64,000 nt of DNA from Carboxylicivirga sediminis (GTDB lineage: Bacteria; Bacteroidota; Bacteroidia; Bacteroidales; Marinilabiliaceae): NCBI RefSeq assembly GCF_018156225.1, contig NZ_JAGTAR010000009.1, forward strand, positions 1 through 64,000. The letters run 5' to 3'. Under the pieces are notes generated by a model. The model was given only the letters and a program-made list of their open reading frames with translations, had not been told where the DNA came from and made no database searches. The position numbers and the translations under genes were made by a program. Of this stretch, positions 52,542 to 59,768 are shown in pieces. Each line of letters begins with the position of its first letter. Positions within the stretch are counted from its first letter, which is position 1.

Positions 52542-52916
52542 ATGAGCAAAAAAAATGTAAGTAAAGTAAAAACTTACCGGTATAAGGATTTATCGTTTCC
52601 AGTCTCTGATAATGATGACGTTTATGTGGAAGTGAAATTTAAATCGAACGCAGATATTGCAGCAACGGCCATCAATGTACCTGGTCCAAATGATAAAGAA
52701 ATTGAAGACTCTGGAATCGAAGTTATTGGAAAAGGAAAAGATTTGAGGAGTGAGATGACGTCGATAGTAACAGTAGTTATGTTTCCGTCGCCAGTTGATG
52801 ATAATATTGCCATGGACTATTTTATTAATGGAAAGCTAATAGTTTCCCATGATAATCCTAAAACTGAGAGTGAAAATCCTATTGTTGTTCTTTTGGTTAA
52901 ATTTCCTAAGCTATGA
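52542..52916 (+). CDS. Hypothetical protein, three-gene + unit (gene 1)
   Basis: A 124-aa, beta-rich cytoplasmic protein without signal peptide (TYRYKDLSFPVSDNDDVYVE at the front, NPIVVLLVKFPKL at the end). No family recognised. Its stop overlaps the start of the outer-membrane protein gene by 4 bases, so the two are coupled. Confidence 0.55.
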   Translation: MSKKNVSKVKTYRYKDLSFPVSDNDDVYVEVKFKSNADIAATAINVPGPNDKEIEDSGIEVIGKGKDLRSEMTSIVTVVMFPSPVDDNIAMDYFINGKLIVSHDNPKTESENPIVVLLVKFPKL

Positions 52917-54214
52917 AATATTCAGTAGTTTTATTTGGATGGTTACTGGGTTTATCGTTTATCTCGGGCCAGGAGAAACTTAACAACCTTAAAGCTCCGT
53001 CATCACCTGCATCATCCATTTTAGGATTGCAGCCATCAATAGTTTTAACACCTAAGTCCTATCAAGCTCTCGAAACAGCATTGTTCTCAAATTTTATTGA
53101 TGACAATAAGGTGGTTGTACCTAGTGATCTTGCAATTGAATTTACACCATACTGGGTTGACAAGAAAGGTATGACCATTAAGGATTACTTATTGCCAGAA
53201 ACTTTTGAAAGTCTTAAACGAGGATCTTCATTCTCATTGGCAAGCACGCAGAGCTTCGCTCTTGGAGATGAAACGAATACAAACGCTCTGGCATTTGGGT
53301 ATCGAACCTCCATCTTTCTTAAAAGTGATGATTATGAAACTTATATAACCGAAACAATTACGAAGCTAAGGTTAAGTGCTTCTATAATTGCTTTTATTAA
53401 TTCTCAGGCTTCGTCTATGATAAATAGATTGGAATACGAGGAATTTATAAAAGAAATTGAAAGTGTGATATTTAATGCAATACATAGTAAGCTAGTTGAT
53501 GTGGATGTTTCACAACTAGTTTCAAATTTAATGACACATGTTAGAGAAATTCCAATTCGATTATATTTAAATAACCCTGATAAGTTTGGTGATGAATTTA
53601 ATAGCATCGTTTTCTATTTTTTTAAAGATCAAAGTGCTTACGAAGGATTAAAAGACCATATTAAAAACCGTTATGGTTTTATTCTGGATTTCGCATATGC
53701 AGGTGTTCTAAATTTTCCAACTAATGAGTTTGATTTTTCCTATGTTCCAAAACAATCGTTATGGTTTGCTCCTTCTTATGCTTTCCAGAAAAAAAATGGT
53801 TCAACTCTAAAGTTGATAGGAGTATTTCGCTATGAATGGTATCATGTTGATTATTACAAATATTACTTCCCTGGAAATGATGTGTATGAACACAACTTTG
53901 ATTATGGGTTAGCAATAAATTCAGAAATCAAAAGATTTAGCTTCAACTTCGAATTTGTGGGGCGCAGTAGTAATTCAGAAGAGTTTGCCGGAATGGATGA
54001 GAATGGCAATGAATTGTATCGCAAAATTAATAACTCAGATATTCAATACTTAGGTTCATTTAATTATAATTTATATGACCAAGTTGTTTTGAGTTATACT
54101 ATTGGAAATCGTTTCGAACCATTGCTGAATTCAAGAAATACGTTGGTTTCAACCTTAACTTTAAACTTTGGATTTGGAGCGCCTGACAAAGAAACGTTGG
54201 GGTTACAAAAGTAA
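52913..54214 (+). CDS. Outer-membrane beta-barrel-like protein (gene 2)
   Basis: A 433-aa exported protein with a signal peptide (about 1-20, ISGQ). The first half is mixed helical; the second half (about 270-433) is a run of amphipathic strands (SLWFAPSYAFQ, LIGVFRYEWYHVDYY, VVLSYTIGNRFEP) ending in LTLNFGFGAP, as in small barrels. It may alter the lysogen surface. No family named. It lies between two unknown soluble proteins in one + unit. Confidence 0.6.
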   Translation: MKYSVVLFGWLLGLSFISGQEKLNNLKAPSSPASSILGLQPSIVLTPKSYQALETALFSNFIDDNKVVVPSDLAIEFTPYWVDKKGMTIKDYLLPETFESLKRGSSFSLASTQSFALGDETNTNALAFGYRTSIFLKSDDYETYITETITKLRLSASIIAFINSQASSMINRLEYEEFIKEIESVIFNAIHSKLVDVDVSQLVSNLMTHVREIPIRLYLNNPDKFGDEFNSIVFYFFKDQSAYEGLKDHIKNRYGFILDFAYAGVLNFPTNEFDFSYVPKQSLWFAPSYAFQKKNGSTLKLIGVFRYEWYHVDYYKYYFPGNDVYEHNFDYGLAINSEIKRFSFNFEFVGRSSNSEEFAGMDENGNELYRKINNSDIQYLGSFNYNLYDQVVLSYTIGNRFEPLLNSRNTLVSTLTLNFGFGAPDKETLGLQK

Positions 54215-54249
54215 TCCATGTTATTTATAACGGTTGTTTAAAGATTAAA

Positions 54250-54276
54250 GTTTTGCATTACGCCTTAATGCAAAAC
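54250..54276 (+). terminator. Hairpin after the barrel gene
   Basis: GTTTTGCATTA and TAATGCAAAAC pair perfectly around CGCCT. No T-run follows, so it may be an attenuator, processing site or protein-binding palindrome rather than a classical terminator. The rest of 54215-54464 shows no gene. Confidence 0.45.
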
Positions 54277-54464
54277 GATGCAATGTATGGTTTTTCAACA
54301 TTACGCTATTAGTTTTTGGCCGTTTATGATGAAAATAGTAATAGCATATTTTGGTTTAGCTTTCTGAATAAATGAATTCTCATTTGCGATTATTATGATA
54401 GATTTTAGTTTTTAATGAAGCTTGGAATAATTTGTAATTTGATGTTTAATTTAATCCAGGCAAA

Positions 54465-54872
54465 ATGGCAGATTTATTAGAGCAGCTTAGTAGAGAGATA
54501 ATCAGAGATCTTTCGTTTTGGTTTCGAAATCTAGAAAATGTTACTAGACCCGGAAGTCCAATTAGAGTAAATGATGATATGTCCTTCGATGTGTACGCTT
54601 TTAATCGTTCATCTGTTGAGATAAAAGATTTAACAGGAACAATAGCAGAGGGTGCCGCGACTAATTTCAAAACTATCCCAATTTCAATTGCTTCAATCCA
54701 AGCAAATAGTGAAGTTCATCTGGGAAGTGTGAAAGCAAAAGTTATTGCAGATCCAAATGATTTATGGTTTTGGGATACAATAGCTAAAATTAAGGTTAAT
54801 GCGATAGCTGATTTATCTAATTTAATAATTCGTGATAAAGGCGTATTATTTACCATAATTAGACCAGCTTAA
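54465..54872 (+). CDS. Hypothetical protein, three-gene + unit (gene 3)
   Basis: A 135-aa protein: a helical N-terminus (MADLLEQLSREIIRDLSFWF) followed by an Ig-like beta domain (GSPIRVNDDMSFDVYAFNRS). No signal peptide. The pattern of helix plus Ig-like sandwich hints at a binding or sensing protein. Spaced 250 bases from the barrel gene, it may be separately transcribed. Confidence 0.5.
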   Translation: MADLLEQLSREIIRDLSFWFRNLENVTRPGSPIRVNDDMSFDVYAFNRSSVEIKDLTGTIAEGAATNFKTIPISIASIQANSEVHLGSVKAKVIADPNDLWFWDTIAKIKVNAIADLSNLIIRDKGVLFTIIRPA

Positions 54873-54934
54873 TTCTCTTGTATCCAAGCTTCATTTTTAG
54901 TTTAATCTTTACGTTTTTAATGCATAAGTTTCTT

Positions 54935-55600
54935 TTAAAATAAGCTACCCTGCACAGCTTCTAAGCTATTGAGGTAGTCAGAATTAAATTTGGTTCGTAG
55001 CAGTCTGAGTGTTTCGGCATAAAGCCGTCGTATTTCTTTTATCGGCTCGTCACCAGCCCAGTCATTGAGGCTGTTGCCATCGAAGAATTTAAAGGCAAAA
55101 ACACGCTGTCCGAGCTCCCCAATGCCCAACTTATCAAGTTCGGCGCGTATCAGCTCAGTGTGTTCAATGATCCATTCACTGGCGTCATGCCCTTCCTCGT
55201 ACTCATTATCCTCTAACTCAATGCGCGAATAATCAGCGTTGGCGTCAGTCGGTGGTTGTCTGAGGTATTTCCACTTGTATGGTGCCCGGGGTGATATAAT
55301 ATTTAGCTTAAGGCAGCTAATGAAATAGAAGTCAAACTCACATAAAGGAAACCTGTTGCCATTGCGTTTGTAAAAGGTGGCCATTCGTTTGTTTTTGGCA
55401 ATCGTCAGGTCAGCTTCTTTTTTTATCAACTCTATAGCTAAGCTGCGTTTATCACCAAAGAAGGAAGTCATCACCTCCATGTACACATCTTCCCAATGGT
55501 CTTCAATGTCTGCATTCCTGCTTTCGTGCCTGGCAAATTCCTTATAGCGGTGTTCTCGGTCAATGAAAAAACGTTCTAACAGGTTATCGTTAGTATTCAT
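54935..55600 (-). CDS. Sigma-factor-like phage regulator (putative late factor)
   Basis: A 221-aa protein whose ends look like a divergent sigma-70-type factor. Residues 18-48 (FARHESRNADIEDHWEDVYM) recall region 2. Residues 158-205 (GIGELGQRVFAFKFFDGNSL, then EIRRLYAETLRLLRTKF) recall the region 4 helix-turn-helix. It sits between early and late blocks, two genes below a late-motif copy. I infer that it directs transcription of the late genes; it could instead be a RinA/ArpU-like activator. Confidence 0.55.
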   Translation of the reverse strand: MNTNDNLLERFFIDREHRYKEFARHESRNADIEDHWEDVYMEVMTSFFGDKRSLAIELIKKEADLTIAKNKRMATFYKRNGNRFPLCEFDFYFISCLKLNIISPRAPYKWKYLRQPPTDANADYSRIELEDNEYEEGHDASEWIIEHTELIRAELDKLGIGELGQRVFAFKFFDGNSLNDWAGDEPIKEIRRLYAETLRLLRTKFNSDYLNSLEAVQGSLF

Positions 55601-55621
55601 AGAAATTGGCGTGTGGGTGGT

Positions 55622-55834
55622 TTAAATCACTTGGTAGTAGCGACAGTGCATTGCGTCTCTTGTTCTGATCTTTCCTCTGTCGATAAGAGCTTGTAGCGTG
55701 ACATGGGGTAGTGTTCCCAGGCGCTCAAGAAGGTCTCGGTTACTGGCAAATACAGGAACTATCTTTTTATCAACTTTTGATTGTTGAATTTCCTTTATTG
55801 CTTCTAGTACTGAATTGGTAGTGATTTGGGTCAT
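55622..55834 (-). CDS. Small HTH-like protein
   Basis: A 70-aa protein with a possible winged-helix core (NRDLLERLGTLPHVTLQALI, then DRGKIRTRDAMHCRYYQV). It directly precedes the sigma-like gene by 21 bases and carries the rightmost protein-linked late motif, 12 bases before its ATG. It may be a small DNA-binding co-regulator. Confidence 0.5.
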   Translation of the reverse strand: MTQITTNSVLEAIKEIQQSKVDKKIVPVFASNRDLLERLGTLPHVTLQALIDRGKIRTRDAMHCRYYQVI

Positions 55835-55846
55835 TGGGCTTTGTAG

Positions 55847-55856
55847 TAAAATAGAA
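55847..55856 (-). promoter_or_regulatory. Late-motif copy (exact), regulator genes
   Basis: TTCTATTTTA on the minus strand, 12 bases before the ATG at 55834. It would place the sigma-like gene under the same signal, allowing positive feedback. Confidence 0.6.
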
Positions 55857-55880
55857 TAGCCCCATTGAGTGAACCCGAAC

Positions 55881-56282
55881 TTACACGACGGTGCGAAGCT
55901 GTATTAACTTCTTCTGGAAGAACTGTTTTTTAAAGGCAATGGCTTTGGAGATGTCGGGTGTGGCGTTTAATGATTGATGAAGACATTTTTCAATTCTGAT
56001 GATGTCTGACTTATCATTCGAGGTATTCTGTTTTTTGGCCTTTTGCTTTTCATAGTACTTTTTTTCGTGCATCGCCATTTTTTCCTTATTCTTTGCGCGA
56101 TACTGTCTGGTATAATCCTTATGTCTGGACTTGTTCTTCTCTCGCCAGATTCTTACACTTTCAATTCTGCAAGCTTTGCATCTTGAACTTATTCTCTCTT
56201 TCCCTCGTACGTCTTTAAATTTATAATACTCGTCTATGGGTTTTTCCTCATGACAGCAAGAACATATTTTTGTTTCTTCCAT
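55881..56282 (-). CDS. Zinc-finger protein (HNH-like front)
   Basis: A 133-aa basic protein. It starts CSCCHEEKP with a second pair in CKACR (Cys-x2-Cys, twice; residues about 8-11 and 36-39), the zinc-ribbon front often seen in HNH-type phage proteins. A very basic coiled stretch follows (KNKEKMAMHEKKYYEKQKAK). No HNH catalytic motif is visible, so nucleic-acid binding is more likely than cutting. Confidence 0.6.
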   Translation of the reverse strand: MEETKICSCCHEEKPIDEYYKFKDVRGKERISSRCKACRIESVRIWREKNKSRHKDYTRQYRAKNKEKMAMHEKKYYEKQKAKKQNTSNDKSDIIRIEKCLHQSLNATPDISKAIAFKKQFFQKKLIQLRTVV

Positions 56283-56286
56283 GGTA

Positions 56287-56961
56287 TTAGGTTTTTTTAG
56301 ATATGCGTTCAGTTAACTCCATCATTTGCTTGAACTCGTCTGCCTTCCTAAATTGCTGACGGTTGTATTCTGCATGATGCTTATCGTCCTCCTTGAAATT
56401 TCGATCTCTGATAAATTGATATAGCGCCTTATCTTTCATAATCACATCACCGCGTTCGGACATGTATTGACGTGCCCATCTGGTGATTGTCATCGGATCT
56501 ATGTTGCCAAAAAATTTATCGAAGTAGCCGGTAAATACCTGGTCGAAAAACAACCACAGTTCGCCCATTGTAATATCACCAAGGATGGTCAATAGCTGCC
56601 TTCCAAGGTTCTCAATTTGGCTATTACTAAGCTTGAATTCGTCCTTAAAGTTTAAATGAAGGTTGAGATAAACAAGATAGCTTTCAATTAAAACAGCGGG
56701 TGTTTTTTCGGTGTAGAGGACCTTCAAATCGCGCAGGGAGAAGGTGTTTGTTGCAATCAGCTTCTTTCTTGGTGCATGGCTGTATTGCTTCGTCATCGCC
56801 TCAAAATTGCAGCCTGCCACAAATGTCGAAGCAGTTGGGAATTGTTGTTTAACTACACTTGCGGTCTTCTTCTTCCAGTCGGGTAATGACTCCTTCAATG
56901 GCCTGGCCTTGTCTGGAAGGTTGCTTTGTTGACGTGCTATTGTTCCTTGAGGAATCTTCAT
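56287..56961 (-). CDS. Putative replication-associated protein (DUF6633-like)
   Basis: A 224-aa protein. The C-terminal half (TMGELWLFFDQVFTGYFDKF, then GNIDPMTITRWARQYMSERG) matches a family found after initiator genes in Bacteroidota phages; a helicase-loader or replication partner role is inferred. The longest start (56961) overlaps the initiator gene by 113 bases. Met55 (56799) would remove the overlap, so the start is uncertain. Confidence 0.55.
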   Translation of the reverse strand: MKIPQGTIARQQSNLPDKARPLKESLPDWKKKTASVVKQQFPTASTFVAGCNFEAMTKQYSHAPRKKLIATNTFSLRDLKVLYTEKTPAVLIESYLVYLNLHLNFKDEFKLSNSQIENLGRQLLTILGDITMGELWLFFDQVFTGYFDKFFGNIDPMTITRWARQYMSERGDVIMKDKALYQFIRDRNFKEDDKHHAEYNRQQFRKADEFKQMMELTERISKKT

Positions 56962-57676
56962 TGTTTTTCAGGTTTTCAAGGTTTTTAATCCAGTTCTGTT
57001 CGTTCCAACCATCACAAATGAAGTTTGGAAACTTGTGGTTCCAGGTCGCTTTTGACTCCTTTCGATAGGTCTTATAGGCCTCAAATTGCTCCTTAAATAG
57101 TTTCAGCTTGCCAGCCTTCTCTAGGCCCATAATAAACTTGATGGAATCCATCCACTGCCGCTCATTGCCAAGTTCTGTTATGCCGAAGTAGTCGCAAAGA
57201 GCTGCTTGAGTTTCTTTGTCGAATATCAGTTCATCGGAGGTGGGAAACTGTATTTCAGGCTCTCTCACTTTTTTGTTATTCATTGGGAAACCATTCGAAA
57301 GGCTTTCAAACGATTCGAAACCAATTCGCTTAAGGAAGTCATGAATGGCAGGTGTTAAGTTATTATAAAGCTTTCGAGCATGCTTAAGCATATTTGCATT
57401 CATGCTTTGGTTTTTTATCCAATTAGGGATAATAACATGGCCGTGGTAAAAGAACGCTTTCTTTTCTTGATGAAACTTATCACTAATATGCTGGGCTTCA
57501 TTCTTATCTAGTCCTGTGTCAAAGGCGATGCGCTTGACGCTTATTTCATAGATACCAATCAGGTTGGTATTAAGGTTCGATAACAGATAGATCCAAACGA
57601 GCTTTTCCAGAGGCTTGAGGTCTTCAAACCACTCGTCAGTCCATATGCGGGTGTTTATTGAGCGTCGTTCATTCAT
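56849..57676 (-). CDS. Phage replisome organizer / replication initiator
   Basis: A 275-aa protein with an N-terminal winged-helix initiator domain (TRIWTDEWFEDLKPLEKLVW, 9-28; ISVKRIAFDTGLDKNEAQHI). A linker encoded by phased iterons follows (GFESFESLSNGFPM, near 118-131), then a C-terminal domain (WNHKFPNFICDGWNEQNW). As in lambda O, binding sites inside its own gene would form the origin. It would recruit the host helicase through downstream partners. Confidence 0.75.
   Translation of the reverse strand: MNERRSINTRIWTDEWFEDLKPLEKLVWIYLLSNLNTNLIGIYEISVKRIAFDTGLDKNEAQHISDKFHQEKKAFFYHGHVIIPNWIKNQSMNANMLKHARKLYNNLTPAIHDFLKRIGFESFESLSNGFPMNNKKVREPEIQFPTSDELIFDKETQAALCDYFGITELGNERQWMDSIKFIMGLEKAGKLKLFKEQFEAYKTYRKESKATWNHKFPNFICDGWNEQNWIKNLENLKNNEDSSRNNSTSTKQPSRQGQAIEGVITRLEEEDRKCS
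57291..57330 (-). repeat. 10-bp-phased TTCGAA iterons in the initiator gene (origin candidate)
   Basis: Four 10-bp blocks on the + strand: CCATTCGAAA, GGCTTTCAAA, CGATTCGAAA, CCAATTCGCT. They share TTTCGAATGGTT with the 30-kb cluster. Their place inside the initiator gene makes this the best origin candidate. Confidence 0.65.
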
Positions 57677-57951
57677 GGGGTGAGGATTTTATTAATTTTC
57701 CTTTCAACAGAGCCATTTGAACAACAATCTCTCCAACAGTCCACAAGATTATTGTTTTTCACAATTACGCCTAATATTACATAGACAGGGCCGTTGTTTT
57801 TCTCAACGTATGCACGGAATACTTTACCTTGCTTTTCAAGTCTAAAATGAGGTGTAGTTGTTATCTGTCCTGAAGGAATGCTTTTGATATGGAAATCCCA
57901 ATCAGGGTATGGTTCAAAGCCAAGATTCAGTAGTGTTGATTCGTTGTTCAT
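57673..57951 (-). CDS. Hypothetical phage protein
   Basis: A 92-aa protein, overlapping the initiator start by 4 bases (ATGA). It resembles small phage proteins of the layout LLNLGFEPYPDWDFHIKSI, then FRAYVEKNNGPVYVILGVIV, a beta sheet with no known role. It ends in a Cys pair region (LVDCWRDCC). Confidence 0.6.
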   Translation of the reverse strand: MNNESTLLNLGFEPYPDWDFHIKSIPSGQITTTPHFRLEKQGKVFRAYVEKNNGPVYVILGVIVKNNNLVDCWRDCCSNGSVERKINKILTP

Positions 57952-58400
57952 TAGTTAACAGGTTTTTCCAAATTCAAATACCAATCCACCAGCTTCACTG
58001 CTTTGTCAAAACCGATGGCAAAATCTGCGTAGTAGCCTCTTTGTCGAAGCTTGAGTATCATTTCGTGTTGTTCCTGCAGGTGATCGTAGTATCCTATGAT
58101 TACACGTTTTTTCAAACCTCTAACTTTGCGATAGATGGGTTTTTTCATAGCTCGTAAGGAGCCGTCTTTCTTGTAAATTACTTCACCTGTTCGTTTCAAC
58201 TCGATAAACAGACCTAGATAACGTCCACGAGGCTCATAAAGGGTTAAATCAGGATAAGCACGACTAGAACGAAGTTTACTTACTCGTTTAGCCGTGCTTT
58301 CCGGTAGTTTTACTCCCGATAAATCAGTATTAAAAAGCACATCAGGATATTGGTGCGCTAAATAGATACATAAAGCTTCGTGTTCGTTCTCTTCTCGCAT
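57951..58400 (-). CDS. VRR-NUC domain nuclease
   Basis: A 149-aa protein with a full VRR-NUC core: EHEALCIYLAHQYPDVLF, YPDLTLYEPRG (Asp near 50), FIELKR (E-x-K near 65-67) and HLQEQHEMILKLRQRGYY, then FAIGFDKAVKLVDWYL. The family contains structure-specific and Holliday-junction nucleases. It probably processes replication or recombination intermediates. It starts on the last base of the 34-aa gene's stop. Confidence 0.88.
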   Translation of the reverse strand: MREENEHEALCIYLAHQYPDVLFNTDLSGVKLPESTAKRVSKLRSSRAYPDLTLYEPRGRYLGLFIELKRTGEVIYKKDGSLRAMKKPIYRKVRGLKKRVIIGYYDHLQEQHEMILKLRQRGYYADFAIGFDKAVKLVDWYLNLEKPVN

Positions 58401-58504
58401 CAGCCTGCATAACTAAATAACCATGCAAAGCCTGCTGCAATGATTGCAACGGCAATAACTACTGCAACCAATTCTTTAGCTGTTGCTATTCGAATCTGTT
58501 TCAT
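58400..58504 (-). CDS. Small membrane peptide (34 aa)
   Basis: An ORF of 34 codons: MKQIRIATAKELVAVVIAVA, then a hydrophobic stretch (IIAAGFAWLF). It fills the gap between the 58982 gene and VRR-NUC, overlapping the former by 29 bases and the latter by one (TGATG). This coupling supports translation. A single membrane helix with a basic front; role unknown. Confidence 0.5.
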   Translation of the reverse strand: MKQIRIATAKELVAVVIAVAIIAAGFAWLFSYAG

Positions 58505-58982
58505 GTTGTTGGTTTAAAGTATTGATATCTATTGCTGCACCACGGTCAATAAGGCCGTGTAGGTCGTAGTGATGTTTTGCAAGCCATTGATAAAAAAGTA
58601 ATGGGCATTCTGATGCAATCTCATCATCGATAGCTAAAAGAATATTAGGATGCCCACTAAGCGATTCAATGCCAGTTAAGCAAGTTGGAACGTCCTCAGG
58701 TTCATCTCTGTAAACTTTTAAATCTGCGCAGGTGATTTGCTCCTTACAGAATTGAAGAAACTCATTGTCCTTGGCTAAGTCGGAGAGGGGGCGAAGAATT
58801 GGTTTAAAATTATCAGGCGTTGAGTTAACCGTATCATGACAAACAATGGAACTATCACTATAAATTGCGCCAATTGTGCCAACAATATATTTTCTGCAAT
58901 ACCTGTCGTTTCTTTCCCTAAATCGTACTTTTAACGCATACGGTAAATAAATCGCCAGCTCTTCCAATGTTGCATGTTTCAT
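58476..58982 (-). CDS. Conserved phage protein, unknown
   Basis: A 168-aa protein. The front (LEELAIYLPYALKVRF) and the end (HHYDLHGLIDRGAAIDINTL) are, from memory, a recurrent pair in Bacteroidota phages and prophages. No enzymatic motif. It overlaps the upstream gene by 4 bases and the downstream small gene. Confidence 0.65.
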   Translation of the reverse strand: MKHATLEELAIYLPYALKVRFRERNDRYCRKYIVGTIGAIYSDSSIVCHDTVNSTPDNFKPILRPLSDLAKDNEFLQFCKEQITCADLKVYRDEPEDVPTCLTGIESLSGHPNILLAIDDEIASECPLLFYQWLAKHHYDLHGLIDRGAAIDINTLNQQHETDSNSNS

Positions 58983-59341
58983 GACGCCTTCTGTTTAATT
59001 GCAAACCCTTTGGGCGTTTCAAAATAGGCCATTGATATCATCTGATAGTGCGATATTTGGCGCACCTGAAAGACTGCTTTACCTTGTTTGCGAAGCTGCT
59101 TTGCCTCTTGCCGAAGTAGTTGGTTTGTTTGCTTTCTTGCCTGGCTATTGACAATCACCACATGATCGTCGTTCACCGGCACAATCCAAAATTGCTGGCC
59201 GGTCAGCTCATGGCATTTCATTGCGCATTTTTTCACCTTCTTTTCGGTGCGTGTGTTCCAGACCATAGGCTTACCGATGAAGTCCAATGGATTTTCGGGT
59301 TTGAATAAGCTGATAAACCAGCGATAGAATTCTTTTATCAT
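58979..59341 (-). CDS. Hypothetical phage protein
   Basis: A 120-aa, very basic protein with an aromatic, possibly membrane-peripheral front (MIKEFYRWFISLFKPENP). No family. It is the first protein gene left of the RNA cluster, 28 bases after the tmRNA terminator, and leads the early transcript down to VRR-NUC. Confidence 0.55.
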   Translation of the reverse strand: MIKEFYRWFISLFKPENPLDFIGKPMVWNTRTEKKVKKCAMKCHELTGQQFWIVPVNDDHVVIVNSQARKQTNQLLRQEAKQLRKQGKAVFQVRQISHYQMISMAYFETPKGFAIKQKAS

Positions 59342-59368
59342 AGCAGTTGGTTTAAAGTGAATAATCTT

Positions 59369-59395
59369 AAAAAGCCCCCTTACGACATGTGGGGC
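59369..59395 (-). terminator. Terminator of the RNA cluster
   Basis: On the minus strand GCCCC, a 12-base loop, GGGGC and TTTTT. It lies just after the tmRNA tag piece and ends the tRNA/tmRNA transcript. Confidence 0.8.
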
Positions 59396-59397
59396 GG

Positions 59398-59641
59398 TGC
59401 CGTGACTACGCTACAGCTCTTAGCTGCGTGAAATCATGAGTAATTGTTTTGCCGTTTAAAGCAGTGTTTACCTTCAGTTCATCTACTTTGTCATTGCAGT
59501 CAAAACCAAGTCAACCCCGTCACTACGGCTATCACGTTACGTTTTACCGTGCTTGATTTTCACACTTTTTAATTGGCATGTGGAGTTGAGGGGATTCGAA
59601 CCCCTGTGTTGCAATGCGTTTCAAAGAACGTCGTTAGGTAG
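59398..59641 (-). ncRNA. ssrA: Circularly permuted tmRNA
   Basis: Reading the minus strand, the acceptor piece comes first: P2 3' strand CATTGCA (59616-59610), T arm AGGGG-TTCGAAT-CCCCT (59605-59589), acceptor CAACTCC (59588-59582) and A73 (59581). A 62-base spacer follows, then the coding piece begins at 59518 with GGGGTTGACTTGGTTTTGAC. The acceptor strands pair 7/7 with a G3-U70 wobble (the alanine identity pair), and TGCAATG (59498-59492) completes a 7-bp P2. The tag frame 59453-59406 reads GKTITHDFTQLRAVA-stop, and its end folds into a P5-like hairpin. The gene order is permuted: the 3' part precedes the 5' part. Outer ends are approximate. Confidence 0.78.
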
Positions 59642-59751
59642 TGAGTAGAGCAGGATTCGAACCTGCGTGTACAGCGTACTTGCCTTACCTCATAGAGTCG
59701 TTTGACAATCCTTTAAGTTGCTGTTCGCCTAACCGATTCAGCCATCTACTC
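59642..59751 (-). tRNA. tRNA-like element with interrupted anticodon arm
   Basis: The acceptor stem (GAGTAGA/TCTACTC) and T arm (GCAGG-TTCGAAT-CCTGC) are perfect, and a D arm (GCTGAATCGGTTAGGC) is present, but the element is 110 nt long. ACAGC/GCTGT would make an anticodon stem with a 4-nt variable loop, leaving a 44-nt loop instead of 7. A poor alternative uses GCAAC/ATTGT. No anticodon can be assigned with confidence. It may be a specialised tRNA-like RNA, an intron-bearing tRNA or a decayed gene. Confidence 0.5.
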
Positions 59752-59768
59752 AATCGCGGGAACCTATC

